Source of the DNA: Fontibacterium universale
GTDB taxonomy: Bacteria > Pseudomonadota > Alphaproteobacteria > Pelagibacterales > Pelagibacteraceae
Length of the DNA: 64,000 nucleotides
Assembly: GCA_965236175.1 (NCBI GenBank)
Contig: CBDEAT010000005.1
Span: forward strand, 1-64,000
Direction: 5' to 3'
Under the pieces are notes generated by a model. It was given only the letters and a program-made list of their open reading frames with translations, ran no database searches and was not told the origin of the DNA. The position numbers and the translations under genes are program-made. This document shows, piece by piece, positions 44,726 to 53,437 of the stretch (position 1 is its first letter; each line of letters begins with the position of its first letter).

Positions 44726-45751
44726 TTAATAGAAAAGTTTTTTATCAATTTTGAATTTAGTATTATTAATTAAAGCTTTTATAAATGAAGTCATTAATGG
44801 GAGCTCTTTGACTGTAAAATCTTTAATAATTTTATTTCCAATATCAAAAATAAGATCTGCACCTTCAACCGTTTCTTTTGGCATTTTACTCTTTTTTGCA
44901 TTTTTATATGTCATTCCCATTCCGATAAATTTACCCATTTTTGAATTTCTGCCTCCTGTGCAGCTAACATACAAGTCCCCAACACCTGCTAAATCCATTA
45001 CCGTAGTTTCATGGCCGCCTATCTTTTTAATAAAATAACACATCTCTATTATTGACTGATTAAATAAAGCTGCTGCAGTGTTAAGATTTTTATTATCTTT
45101 TTCATTTTTTAAATTAATTCCCATAGACGTTCCAACTATCATTGCATAAATATTTTTAATGCCACCACAAGCAGCAACACCCATTATGTCTTTTGAACAG
45201 TTAATCTTATAATAAGACGTTGATATCATTTTAGATAATTTTCGAACTACAGAAATATCTCTGTTTGCAAAAATAACATTAGTAAAGACTCTATTAGATA
45301 AATCTGATGCCAAACAAGGTCCAGCGGCAACAGAAATTTTCAATTTTTTACTTACTCTTTTTGATAAAATATTTTTTATAGTGTCTGGATATACTTCGTA
45401 ATGATTTTTTTTATTAACATGTAATCCTTTTGTTAAAATTAAAATTTGCTGATTATTTTTAATTTTTTTCAATTGTTCAGCTGCCCAGGAAATTCCTTTT
45501 GAACTTACACCTAAAACTATTAGATCAGCGTCTTTTATTAAATTGCTAAAACTGTCGAATTTATAAAGTTTTACATTATTTGGGATTTTAGATTTTAATG
45601 TTGGATGAATATTTTTATTAGACTTAATAATATCGATAAAATCATCTTCTAAATAAGTGCCTACAATTGACACTTGATGATTATTATCGCTGCAAGGAAA
45701 GGCAAAAGCAGTGCTCATCGAGCCTGCTCCTAAAATTAAAATTTTAGCCAT
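44726..45751 (-). CDS. gpsA: Glycerol-3-phosphate dehydrogenase [NAD(P)+]
   Basis: Makes sn-glycerol 3-phosphate for phospholipid synthesis. The 341-residue protein has the N-terminal Rossmann motif ILGAGSMSTAFAFPCSDN (residues 5-22), the substrate domain with VAAGPCLASDLSNR, the catalytic Lys region CGGIKNIYAMIVGTSMGINL, and DLAGVGDLYVSCTGGRNSKMG. Length is normal. It is upstream of the GIY-YIG gene and downstream of tRNA-Arg on the same strand. Confidence 0.95.
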   Translation of the reverse strand: MAKILILGAGSMSTAFAFPCSDNNHQVSIVGTYLEDDFIDIIKSNKNIHPTLKSKIPNNVKLYKFDSFSNLIKDADLIVLGVSSKGISWAAEQLKKIKNNQQILILTKGLHVNKKNHYEVYPDTIKNILSKRVSKKLKISVAAGPCLASDLSNRVFTNVIFANRDISVVRKLSKMISTSYYKINCSKDIMGVAACGGIKNIYAMIVGTSMGINLKNEKDNKNLNTAAALFNQSIIEMCYFIKKIGGHETTVMDLAGVGDLYVSCTGGRNSKMGKFIGMGMTYKNAKKSKMPKETVEGADLIFDIGNKIIKDFTVKELPLMTSFIKALINNTKFKIDKKLFY

Positions 45752-45763
45752 AATTTATAAAAT

Positions 45764-45840
45764 TGGCGCGCCCTAAAGGATTCGAACCTCTGACCCTCGG
45801 TTTAGAAAACCGATGCTCTATCCAGCTGAGCTAAGGGCGC
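45764..45840 (-). tRNA. tRNA-Arg (anticodon TCT), CCA encoded
   Basis: A 77-nt tRNA on the minus strand. The acceptor stem GCGCCCT (45840-45834) pairs with AGGGCGC (45774-45768), followed by discriminator G and an encoded CCA. The anticodon arm TCGGTTTTCTAAACCGA contains TCT. The D-arm GCTCAGCTGGATAGAGC and T-arm AGAGGTTCGAATCCTTT are regular. It lies between gap and gpsA. Confidence 0.96.
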
Positions 45841-45896
45841 AACTAAATTTAAAGTAGTTTTAACAATTATTTTTTTTTAATCAATTTGTTAATGAT

Positions 45897-46928
45897 TTAA
45901 GCTTTCATTAAAGCAATAGAGGTATCTAGCATTCGATTTGAAAAACCCCACTCATTATCATACCAAGCCAATACTTTAACTAACTTGCCATCGCTTGATA
46001 CTCTTGTTTGAGTTGAGTCAAAAATACAAGAATAAGGATTATGATTAAAATCTATAGATACTAATTGTTCAGTATTATACTGAATAATATTTTCATAGCC
46101 ATTCTTTGCTGCGTCTTTAATAATTTCATTAATATCTTTAACAGATGTTTTTTTCTTTGTTACAAAAGTTAGATCTACTAAAGAAACGTTATTAGTTGGA
46201 ACGCGTACTGACAGTCCATCTAATTTTCCTTCTAACTCTGGTATAACTAATCCAATAGAAGTGGCCGCTCCAGTTTTTGTTGGTATCATAGATAAAGCTG
46301 CTGCTCGTGCTCTTCGTAAATCATTATGATAAGCATCATTTAAAACTTGATCATTGGTATAAGCATGAATTGTATTCATGATACCTGACTCAATACCCAA
46401 GGTATCGTTAAACACCTTTGCAATTGGAGCTAAACAATTAGTGGTACAAGAAGCATTAGATACAATTGTATGATTTTTTTTCAGTATTTTATGATTAACT
46501 CCATAAACAATTGTTGCATCTGCTTCTTTTCCTGTTCCTGGTGAATATCCAGGACCAGAAATTAGAACTTTTTTTGCTCCAGCGTTGATATGCAGTTGAG
46601 CATCATCTCGTGAAGTATAACGACCTGTACATTCTAAAACTAAATCGACACCCAAATCTTTCCAAGATGGTAGATTTTTTGGATCTCTTTTATTTAAAAC
46701 TTCAATTTTATCTTTATTAATAAAAATACAATTTTCTTTTGAAGAAATATCTTCATTAAATTTTCCATGTGTAGAATCATATTTTAATAAGTGGGCATTA
46801 TCCGCTGCATTGCCCGAACCATTTATTGCAATAATTGCTAAATCATGTTTTTTTTTATTCTCATAATGAGCTCTTAAAATAGTCCTCCCAATTCTACCAA
46901 ACCCATTAATAGCAACTTTGATTGTCAT
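45897..46928 (-). CDS. gap: Glyceraldehyde-3-phosphate dehydrogenase, type I
   Basis: Glycolytic/gluconeogenic enzyme. The 343-residue protein starts MTIKVAINGFGRIGRTILRA, has the active-site Cys in VSNASCTTNCLAPI (around 153-166), the SMIPTKTGAATSIGLVIPEL region, and LAWYDNEWGFSNRM near the C-terminus. Length is normal. It lies 2 bp downstream of ntrX, which is unusual company, and upstream of tRNA-Arg. Confidence 0.97.
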   Translation of the reverse strand: MTIKVAINGFGRIGRTILRAHYENKKKHDLAIIAINGSGNAADNAHLLKYDSTHGKFNEDISSKENCIFINKDKIEVLNKRDPKNLPSWKDLGVDLVLECTGRYTSRDDAQLHINAGAKKVLISGPGYSPGTGKEADATIVYGVNHKILKKNHTIVSNASCTTNCLAPIAKVFNDTLGIESGIMNTIHAYTNDQVLNDAYHNDLRRARAAALSMIPTKTGAATSIGLVIPELEGKLDGLSVRVPTNNVSLVDLTFVTKKKTSVKDINEIIKDAAKNGYENIIQYNTEQLVSIDFNHNPYSCIFDSTQTRVSSDGKLVKVLAWYDNEWGFSNRMLDTSIALMKA

Positions 46929-46930
46929 AA

Positions 46931-48274
46931 TTAATTAATACCTAAAGATTTTAGTTTTCTATGTAAAGCACTTCTTTCCATTCCAATATAATCTGCAGTT
47001 TTAGAAACATTTCCATTATGTCTATTAAGCTGAATCTCAAGATAGTTTTTTTCAAATTTTTCTCTGGCTTCTTTTAAAGGAAATTGAAATGCATCTTCGT
47101 TATTATTTTCTTTAACTGATGAAATTTTCAAAGATTCAGATATAATTTTATCCACATCTTCATTTTTCCCAGAAGCTAAGATGACAACTCTTTCTATCAA
47201 ATTTCTTAATTCTCTAACATTTCCTGGCCAATCATAATCATAAAAAACAGTATTTTTTGAATTTATAACAATCGGTTTTAAACCGTTGCTATCTGAAATT
47301 CTTTTAACAAAATATTCAATTAAAAAAGGGATATCTTCTTTTACATTTTTTAAATAAGGCGTTTCTATCGGAATTACATTTATTCTATGAAAAAGATCCT
47401 CTCTAAAATTACCATGCGAAATCTCTTCTTTTAAATTTTTACTAGTTGAACAGATGACTCTAATATTTACACTAATTTCATTGGCTCCGTTTACTCTATG
47501 AAATTTCTGATCGGACAATACTCTTAAAATCTTACCTTGAGTTTGCAACGGAACATCAGAAATATTATCAATTAATAACGTACCATTATTAGATTTTTCA
47601 AAAATTCCAGATACAATTTTATCATTATTTTCCAAGCCAAATAATTCAAAATCAAAATGACTTGGATCTAAAATAGCTCCATTTACTACTTTAAATGAAT
47701 TATCAGATCTTAAAGAACCTTCATGAATAAGCCTACTAACTAATTCTTTTCCAGATCCAGCTGGCCCAGAGATTAAAATGCGACTATCTGTTTTTGAAAA
47801 TTTATCTATAGCATTTCTTAATTTTACTATTGTTGATGAATTTCCAATTAATTCATTAGATGAATAAAGATTTTTTTTTAAAGACTTATTTTCTTTTTTT
47901 AAAGAGGAAGTTTCAAGCGCTCTATTAACAAAATTTAATAATCTATCTTTATTAAATGGTTTTTCTAAAAATTCAAAAGCTCCAAGTTTTATTGAATCAA
48001 CTGCAATTTTAATATTTGCATGACCAGAAATCATAATAACAGGAACATCAGTATCAATTGATTTGATAAATTTTAAAATGTCTATTCCATCTCTATTTTT
48101 TTCATCCAACAAAACATCTAAGATTACTAAATCTGGTAATTTTTTTTTTATTTCAAACAATGCTTTTTCAACAGTGTCTGCTTCTCGAACAAAAAAATTA
48201 TTTTCTTTTAAGATTTCATGGACAGCAAACCTTATATCTTTTTCATCATCGATTAATAGAATTTCATTTTTCAT
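46931..48274 (-). CDS. ntrX: NtrX-like response regulator with degenerate AAA+ domain
   Basis: Response regulator of the NtrYX two-component system. The 447-residue protein has a receiver domain (about 1-120; phospho-acceptor Asp in LVILDVLLDE), an AAA+ domain (about 145-370; Walker A GPAGSGKE) and a C-terminal Fis-type HTH (GNVSKTADYIGMERSALHRK). In the AAA+ domain the GAFTGA sigma-54 contact loop is absent (LENNDKIVSGIFEKS at its place). Walker B reads LLIDNI instead of LFLDEI, losing the catalytic glutamate. It therefore probably acts as a phosphorylation-controlled DNA-binding protein rather than a sigma-54 activator. Its start shares a base with the ntrY stop. Confidence 0.92.
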   Translation of the reverse strand: MKNEILLIDDEKDIRFAVHEILKENNFFVREADTVEKALFEIKKKLPDLVILDVLLDEKNRDGIDILKFIKSIDTDVPVIMISGHANIKIAVDSIKLGAFEFLEKPFNKDRLLNFVNRALETSSLKKENKSLKKNLYSSNELIGNSSTIVKLRNAIDKFSKTDSRILISGPAGSGKELVSRLIHEGSLRSDNSFKVVNGAILDPSHFDFELFGLENNDKIVSGIFEKSNNGTLLIDNISDVPLQTQGKILRVLSDQKFHRVNGANEISVNIRVICSTSKNLKEEISHGNFREDLFHRINVIPIETPYLKNVKEDIPFLIEYFVKRISDSNGLKPIVINSKNTVFYDYDWPGNVRELRNLIERVVILASGKNEDVDKIISESLKISSVKENNNEDAFQFPLKEAREKFEKNYLEIQLNRHNGNVSKTADYIGMERSALHRKLKSLGIN

Positions 48275-50049
48275 TAATTAATCTTAATACTTAATTTAAT
48301 TTTAGCTCCATTACTCTTTTCTATAAAATTTAAATCACCACCATGTTCATGTAAAATTTTTGATACAATTGATAATCCAAGTCCTGAGCCATGTTGTTTT
48401 GTTGTAGTTAATGGCGTAATCAAATCTTTTGGTGTAGCTTTAAAGCCAACCCCATTATCTTCAATTATTATATTAATAAAATCATTACTATTTTCGACTG
48501 ATATATCAATTATTCCTTGTAAATTTTTATCTAATTCTTGTTTTTCATGAATAGATTCTAGTGAATTTTTAATGACATTAATTAAAACTCTAGAAATTTG
48601 ATTTAAATCAAATTCAAAAACTTCCTTGTTACTTTTATAATCTAAATTAAAAATTATTTGTTTTTCCGATAATTTGTATAAATTAATACTATCTTCTATT
48701 AATTTTTTTAAATTATTAGATTTCTTAATGGGATTTGGCATTCTTGCAAAATCCGAGAACTCATTTGCTAACTTACCTATATCTTCAACCTGCCTTGATA
48801 TTATATTTAAATAATTTTCAAAATCAGCTTTATCAACATTAATTTGCTTTAAATACCTATCCTTAATTCTTTCTAATGAGAGTGTAATTGGAGTTAAAGG
48901 ATTCTTGATTTCATGAGCAAGTTTTTTAGCTACCATTTCCCATGCTTGATATCTTTCAGATAAGGCAATTTTATTTTTTTGAGCCTGTATCTCTTGCGTC
49001 ATTATGTTAAATGTTTGATATAATTTTTTAAAATCATCATCTTCTTTTTCATGTTTTAATTTTACATCTAAATTTCCCGCAGAGACTTCTTTGGCTGCAA
49101 AAATTAATTTAATAATCGGTTTTGAAATTTTGTTAGCTATATTAATTGCATATACGCTAGACAACATAATTAGCGAACTAACTATTACAATATATACTAC
49201 TGCAAAAGTAATTTGAAGACCCAGACTATTAGATTTTAATTTGTAATAGAATGTCGAGGCCTCTCCTGTTTTTTTTAAAAAATTAACAGTCTCGGGATCA
49301 ACATATCTAATTGTATATAAAAAAATATTTTCATTACTACTTAATTTTACTAAAGCATTTGTTTGATTTTTATTAGCGTCTGAGATTAATATTGTTTGTC
49401 CATTTTGGGCCATATCTATAAAGGTTTTTAATGGTTTAATAAAATTATTCTTATTATTAAATGACGCTGAAAACAGAAGAGTGCCGTCTTTATTTATCAA
49501 ATAAGATTCTTCAATTTTTCTAAATCTTGTTTGCTGATCAAAATAATTTTGAAAAAGAGGTTTGTTTTCCGAGTATAAATTAAAATTACGATTTAAATCA
49601 TTTGCCATTGCTAAGATTTCTCCTTTTATAGAGTTCTGATTCTCTTCAAGATAATTTCTAGCCACCTCAACTGAGTTATTAACAACATCGTTAACTTTTT
49701 TATCAAACCACTTTTCAATACCAAGGTTAAAAAGCATTAAAGAAAAAAAAGCCACAAAAATTGACGGGATGGCTGTTACAAAAATAAAATATTTTATAAA
49801 ATTTAAATTTGTACTTAAACCTGTGATTTCTTTAGATTTATAAAAAAAAACTGTGAGCTTTCTTATAATTAAGAAGAGCAATAAACATATTATCGATATG
49901 TTTATTATTAATAGAAGCTGAATGTTATTTTCATTTAACTGAACAAAACTTGTTCCGGAAAAAGTATAAAGTGTAAAAATCCCAAAAACGATTGAAAGAA
50001 AAGTACCAAAGTATAAAAGTAAATTTGAATTTAATATTTTTTTAATCAT
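48274..50049 (-). CDS. ntrY: NtrY-like sensor histidine kinase lacking a PAS domain
   Basis: Membrane kinase, partner of NtrX. The 591-residue protein has three N-terminal TM segments (about 11-31, 43-62 and 88-110), a periplasmic region (about 115-280), a further TM (about 283-306) and a HAMP domain (about 307-360). HisKA follows with the phospho-acceptor His in KKLAHEIKNPLTPITLSLER, then an ATPase domain (EDNGVGF, GSGLGLSIVSKILHEHGG). The PAS domain normally found between HAMP and HisKA is missing, which explains the short length. It is divergent from ispDF with only 5 bp between start codons. Confidence 0.93.
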   Translation of the reverse strand: MIKKILNSNLLLYFGTFLSIVFGIFTLYTFSGTSFVQLNENNIQLLLIINISIICLLLFLIIRKLTVFFYKSKEITGLSTNLNFIKYFIFVTAIPSIFVAFFSLMLFNLGIEKWFDKKVNDVVNNSVEVARNYLEENQNSIKGEILAMANDLNRNFNLYSENKPLFQNYFDQQTRFRKIEESYLINKDGTLLFSASFNNKNNFIKPLKTFIDMAQNGQTILISDANKNQTNALVKLSSNENIFLYTIRYVDPETVNFLKKTGEASTFYYKLKSNSLGLQITFAVVYIVIVSSLIMLSSVYAINIANKISKPIIKLIFAAKEVSAGNLDVKLKHEKEDDDFKKLYQTFNIMTQEIQAQKNKIALSERYQAWEMVAKKLAHEIKNPLTPITLSLERIKDRYLKQINVDKADFENYLNIISRQVEDIGKLANEFSDFARMPNPIKKSNNLKKLIEDSINLYKLSEKQIIFNLDYKSNKEVFEFDLNQISRVLINVIKNSLESIHEKQELDKNLQGIIDISVENSNDFINIIIEDNGVGFKATPKDLITPLTTTKQHGSGLGLSIVSKILHEHGGDLNFIEKSNGAKIKLSIKIN

Positions 50050-50054
50050 TTTTT

Positions 50055-51161
50055 ATGAGTTATTGCGCAATAATTTTAGCTGCTGGCAAAGGTCATAGAT
50101 ATTCAAAAACTATACCAAAGCAATATACAGTACTCGATAATGAATTAATAATAAATTACTCTCTTAAAATATTTTCTGAATTAAAACCAATTAAAAAGAT
50201 AATTTTAGTAATTAATAAGCCCCAATTTACTAAATTTAAAGATCAAGTTTATAAAAATAAAAAAATTATAATAATCCAAGGAGGAAAAGAAAGGAAAGAT
50301 TCAGTGCTTCTTGCTCTTTCAAAATTAAAAACAAATAATTATAAAAAAGTTTTAATACATGATGCGGCAAGACCATTTATAAAAAAAGTACTTATTAATA
50401 AAATTATTAAATTTTCTAAAAAAAATGATGCTGTAATACCGTATATAACAAATGCTGACACAATAGTTTTTAAAAACAAAATTCTAGATAGAAAAAAAGT
50501 ACTGTCTATTCAAACACCCCAATGTTTTTCTTATAAAAAAGTTTTCTCTTTGCATAAAGAATTTGTAAATAAAAAATTTAATGATGAATCATCATTATTT
50601 TTTTTAAAAAATTTTAAAGTTAAAAAAATACTAGGAGATTATAATAATATTAAAATTACTCTTAAAAATGATTTAAATAATAAAACAGAACTTTCTTATG
50701 GAATTGGCTATGACATTCATAAATTAGAAAAAAATTATAAATTATATTTGGGGGGTATATATATACCTTATTCAATGGGCACAGTTGGTCACTCTGATGG
50801 TGATCCTGTCATACATGCTTTAATAGATTCTCTTTTAGGTTCTAAAAAACTAGGGGACATAGGAACTTTATTTCCAAATAATAAAAAATTTAAAAACAAA
50901 AGATCAACTTTTTTTTTAAAGAAAGTAATTAATCTTATTGAAGCAAAAAATATTAAAATTAATAACATTGATATTAATATTATTGCTCAAAAACCAAATC
51001 TAAAAAAATATAAGAAAATTATATCTATAAATCTTGCAAAAATTTGCAATATTAGTGAAAAACAAATAAGCGTTAAAGGAAAGACAACCGATAGACTTGG
51101 TAATGTTGGAAAAAATAAAGCAATTGCATGCGAGGTAATAACATCTGTCACAAATAATTAA
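50055..51161 (+). CDS. ispDF: Bifunctional IspD/IspF enzyme of the MEP isoprenoid pathway
   Basis: Fuses 2-C-methyl-D-erythritol 4-phosphate cytidylyltransferase and 2-C-methyl-D-erythritol 2,4-cyclodiphosphate synthase, a fusion common in alphaproteobacteria. Of 368 residues, about 1-210 are IspD (IILAAGKGHRYSKTIPKQY at 6-24; VLIHDAARPFI). The rest is IspF, with GIGYDIHKLE (metal ligands D and H), GHSDGDPVIHALIDSLLG and KGKTTDRLGNVGKNKAIACE. It is divergent from ntrY (5-bp gap) and followed by pgpA with no clear spacer. Confidence 0.95.
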   Translation: MSYCAIILAAGKGHRYSKTIPKQYTVLDNELIINYSLKIFSELKPIKKIILVINKPQFTKFKDQVYKNKKIIIIQGGKERKDSVLLALSKLKTNNYKKVLIHDAARPFIKKVLINKIIKFSKKNDAVIPYITNADTIVFKNKILDRKKVLSIQTPQCFSYKKVFSLHKEFVNKKFNDESSLFFLKNFKVKKILGDYNNIKITLKNDLNNKTELSYGIGYDIHKLEKNYKLYLGGIYIPYSMGTVGHSDGDPVIHALIDSLLGSKKLGDIGTLFPNNKKFKNKRSTFFLKKVINLIEAKNIKINNIDINIIAQKPNLKKYKKIISINLAKICNISEKQISVKGKTTDRLGNVGKNKAIACEVITSVTNN

Positions 51162-51597
51162 TTTTAATAAAAAATTTTTTACTTTGTTTGGAATAGGATT
51201 TTTACCCATTCCAGGAACAATGGGATCGCTTATTACTATAATAATTTATTATTTATTTTATAATTATCTGAATATTATTTTTTTTATATTTTTTATTGTT
51301 TTTGTTTTTTTTTATTCATTTTATTTTTTAAACAAAACATTAAATCAATCTTTTTCATCATCTGACCCCAAGGAAATTGTAATTGATGAGTTTATAGGTC
51401 AATCAATACCCTTGCTAATATGTGAAAATAATTTTTTTTTGATAATACTATCTTTTTTATTATTCAGACTTTTTGATATTAGTAAACCATGGCCAGCAAG
51501 TTATTTTGATTTAAAAATTAAAAATGCAACTGGTGTCATAATGGATGATATAATCGCAGGGTTATATACATTTTTAGTCATTTATTTATGCATCTAA
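51157..51597 (+). CDS. pgpA: Phosphatidylglycerophosphatase A (start uncertain)
   Basis: Membrane enzyme that dephosphorylates phosphatidylglycerol phosphate. The conserved text begins FNKKFFTLFGIGFLPIPGTM and includes DPKEIVIDEFIGQSIPLL, FRLFDISKPWPASYFDL and GVIMDDIIAGLYT, with about four TM segments. There is no ATG before GIGFLPIPG in this frame: the options are TTG at 51184 or ATT at 51157, which would give INFNKKFFTL. I prefer 51157 because the residues between the two look family-like, either as a rare ATT start or a miscalled ATG. It overlaps the cinA start by 10 bp. Confidence 0.88.
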   Translation: MNFNKKFFTLFGIGFLPIPGTMGSLITIIIYYLFYNYLNIIFFIFFIVFVFFYSFYFLNKTLNQSFSSSDPKEIVIDEFIGQSIPLLICENNFFLIILSFLLFRLFDISKPWPASYFDLKIKNATGVIMDDIIAGLYTFLVIYLCI

Positions 51598-52076
51598 ATA
51601 ATCAATTAAAAAAATTAACTGCATTATTAAAAAAAAAAAAATTAAAAGTAGCGGTAGCAGAATCCTGCACTGGCGGATTAATTAGTTATAATTTAACAAA
51701 AATACCTGGTTCGTCCAAATACTTTATGATGGGCGTAGTTTCTTATTCAAATAAATCAAAAATTGACCTTCTTAAAGTGAGACAAAAAACTTTAACAAAA
51801 TATGGAGCAGTTAGTACAGAAACATGTAAAGAAATGTGTAAAAATTTACTTAAAATTTCCAAAACAAATATTGCCATATCTGTAACTGGTATAGCTGGTC
51901 CAGATGGTGGAACTAAAAAAAAACCTATAGGTCTTGTTTATATAGGTATTTGTAGCAAAAAAAAATTGGAAATAATAAAATTTAGTTTTAATAAAAAATT
52001 ATCAAGAATAAATATACAAAATCAAACTTTAATTAAAACGATTAAATTAATAAAAAATCACATTAATATTTTATAG
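51588..52076 (+). CDS. CinA C-terminal domain protein (nicotinamide-nucleotide amidase family)
   Basis: A 162-residue protein consisting of the CinA C-terminal (PncC) domain only. It has KVAVAESCTGGLISYNLTKI (around 20-39, active-site Ser), MGVVSYSNKSKIDLLKV, GAVSTETCKEMCKNLL and SVTGIAGPDGGTKKKPIGLVYIG. PncC-type enzymes deamidate nicotinamide mononucleotide. The gene overlaps pgpA by 10 bp and the convergent Coq10-like gene by 14 bp. The ispDF-pgpA-cinA order is typical of alphaproteobacteria. Confidence 0.9.
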   Translation: MHLNNQLKKLTALLKKKKLKVAVAESCTGGLISYNLTKIPGSSKYFMMGVVSYSNKSKIDLLKVRQKTLTKYGAVSTETCKEMCKNLLKISKTNIAISVTGIAGPDGGTKKKPIGLVYIGICSKKKLEIIKFSFNKKLSRINIQNQTLIKTIKLIKNHINIL

Positions 52077-52512
52077 TTTCTCTCGCTCGTTGTTCAAAAG
52101 AATTTAAAATTTTTTCAAACCCATAATTAAAAAACTTACTAAATATAATGTTAATGATAGGGTTTTTTAATTCAATATCTATAAAAAAATTTACATTACA
52201 AGACTTTTTATCAATTGATTCAAATTCCCAAATATTTAATAATTTTTTAATATTTACACTTACAGAGGTTACTTCAATCTTTGAATTTTTATTATCGTAA
52301 AAAACTTTGCTTGTATAAACTTCTCTAAAAGACTTAAAGCCTATCTCTAAATCTGCAGTAATTTTTAAGTCTTCTTTATTTTTATCACTTGTTAGAATTT
52401 TTGAATTAATACACCAAGGTAAAAAAATTTTATAATCGTCAATTTTTAAAACTAATTCTATAAGATCCTTTTTAGAATAATTAAATATTTTTGTAATTTT
52501 TTTAACGGGCAA
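52063..52512 (-). CDS. Coq10/RatA-like START-fold protein
   Basis: A 149-residue polyketide cyclase-like (START/SRPBCC) protein similar to ubiquinone-binding Coq10 and to RatA. Family features are FNYSKKDLIELVLKIDDYKIFLPWC (within residues 9-33), ADLEIGFKSFREVYTSKV and WEFESIDKKSCNVNFFID. It probably helps quinone function in respiration. It lies 1 bp after lipA, the arrangement seen in many alphaproteobacteria, and overlaps cinA at the 3' ends. Confidence 0.85.
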   Translation of the reverse strand: MPVKKITKIFNYSKKDLIELVLKIDDYKIFLPWCINSKILTSDKNKEDLKITADLEIGFKSFREVYTSKVFYDNKNSKIEVTSVSVNIKKLLNIWEFESIDKKSCNVNFFIDIELKNPIINIIFSKFFNYGFEKILNSFEQRARETIKY

Positions 52513-52513
52513 T

Positions 52514-53437
52514 TTAAATTAGTTTGTTAATTCTTTTTTTTTTCAAAACATCAAAATCTTCTGACGCATGATAGGAAGATCTTGTTAGTGGACTTGATGA
52601 AACTAATAAAAATCCTTTTCCCTCTGCTATTAATTTGTAATTCTCAAATTCTTCAGGAGTTATGAAATCTTTTATCGGATAATGTTTTGAGCTTGGTTGC
52701 AAATACTGACCAATAGTCAAGAAATCTACCCCTGCCACTCTTAAATCATCCATAACTTGCATGATCTCTTCTTTTGTTTCACCTAGACCTACCATTAGAC
52801 CTGATTTGGTAAAAATATTTGAATTATAGTCCTTAACTTTCTTTAATAAATCTAAAGACTGAAAATAACGAGAACCAGGTCTTACTTTTAAGTAAAGACG
52901 CGGAATAGTTTCTAAATTATGATTAAAAACGTCAGGCTTTGCGTCTACAACAATTTTATAAACGTCACCTTTTCTTAAAAAATCTGGTGTTAAAACCTCA
53001 ACGGTTGTCTTGTCGTTATTTTTTTTAATTGCTGAAATAACATTTGCAAAATGTTTTGCCCCTCCATCTTCTAAATCGTCTCTATCAACTGAAGTTATAA
53101 CTACATGTAATAATTTTAAATCCTTAACGCTTTGTGCAATTTTTTTTGGCTCTAGTAAATCTAAGGACTGTGGGATGCCAGTTTTAACATTGCAAAAAGC
53201 GCAAGCTCTAGTGCAAGTATCCCCCATAATCATAAATGTTGCATGTTTTTTACTCCAACATTCATTAATATTTGGACAGGAAGCTTCTTCACAAACTGTA
53301 AAAAGATTATTTTTTTTTAAAATATTTTTAGTTTCAATATACTCATTAGAGTGGCTAGCTCTTACTCTTATCCATGCTGGTTTTTTTTGAATTGGATGTT
53401 CAATATTATTAACTTTTTCAGGATGTCTAATTGTCAT
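52514..53437 (-). CDS. lipA: Lipoyl synthase
   Basis: Radical-SAM enzyme that inserts two sulfurs into octanoyl groups on lipoyl domains. The 307-residue protein has the auxiliary cluster motif CEEASCPNINECW (around 50-62), the radical-SAM motif CTRACAFCNV (around 74-83), and VGLGETKEEIMQVMDDLR. The C-terminal serine that ligates the auxiliary cluster is in SSPLTRSSYHA. It overlaps the ftsB-like stop by 4 bp. Pyruvate dehydrogenase genes, usually next to it, are absent here. Confidence 0.97.
   Translation of the reverse strand: MTIRHPEKVNNIEHPIQKKPAWIRVRASHSNEYIETKNILKKNNLFTVCEEASCPNINECWSKKHATFMIMGDTCTRACAFCNVKTGIPQSLDLLEPKKIAQSVKDLKLLHVVITSVDRDDLEDGGAKHFANVISAIKKNNDKTTVEVLTPDFLRKGDVYKIVVDAKPDVFNHNLETIPRLYLKVRPGSRYFQSLDLLKKVKDYNSNIFTKSGLMVGLGETKEEIMQVMDDLRVAGVDFLTIGQYLQPSSKHYPIKDFITPEEFENYKLIAEGKGFLLVSSSPLTRSSYHASEDFDVLKKKRINKLI

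Noticed and set aside
50754..50767. Palindrome GGTATATATATACC inside ispDF
   Set aside because: It encodes conserved IspF residues (GGIYIP) and is an alternating AT run likely to be chance.
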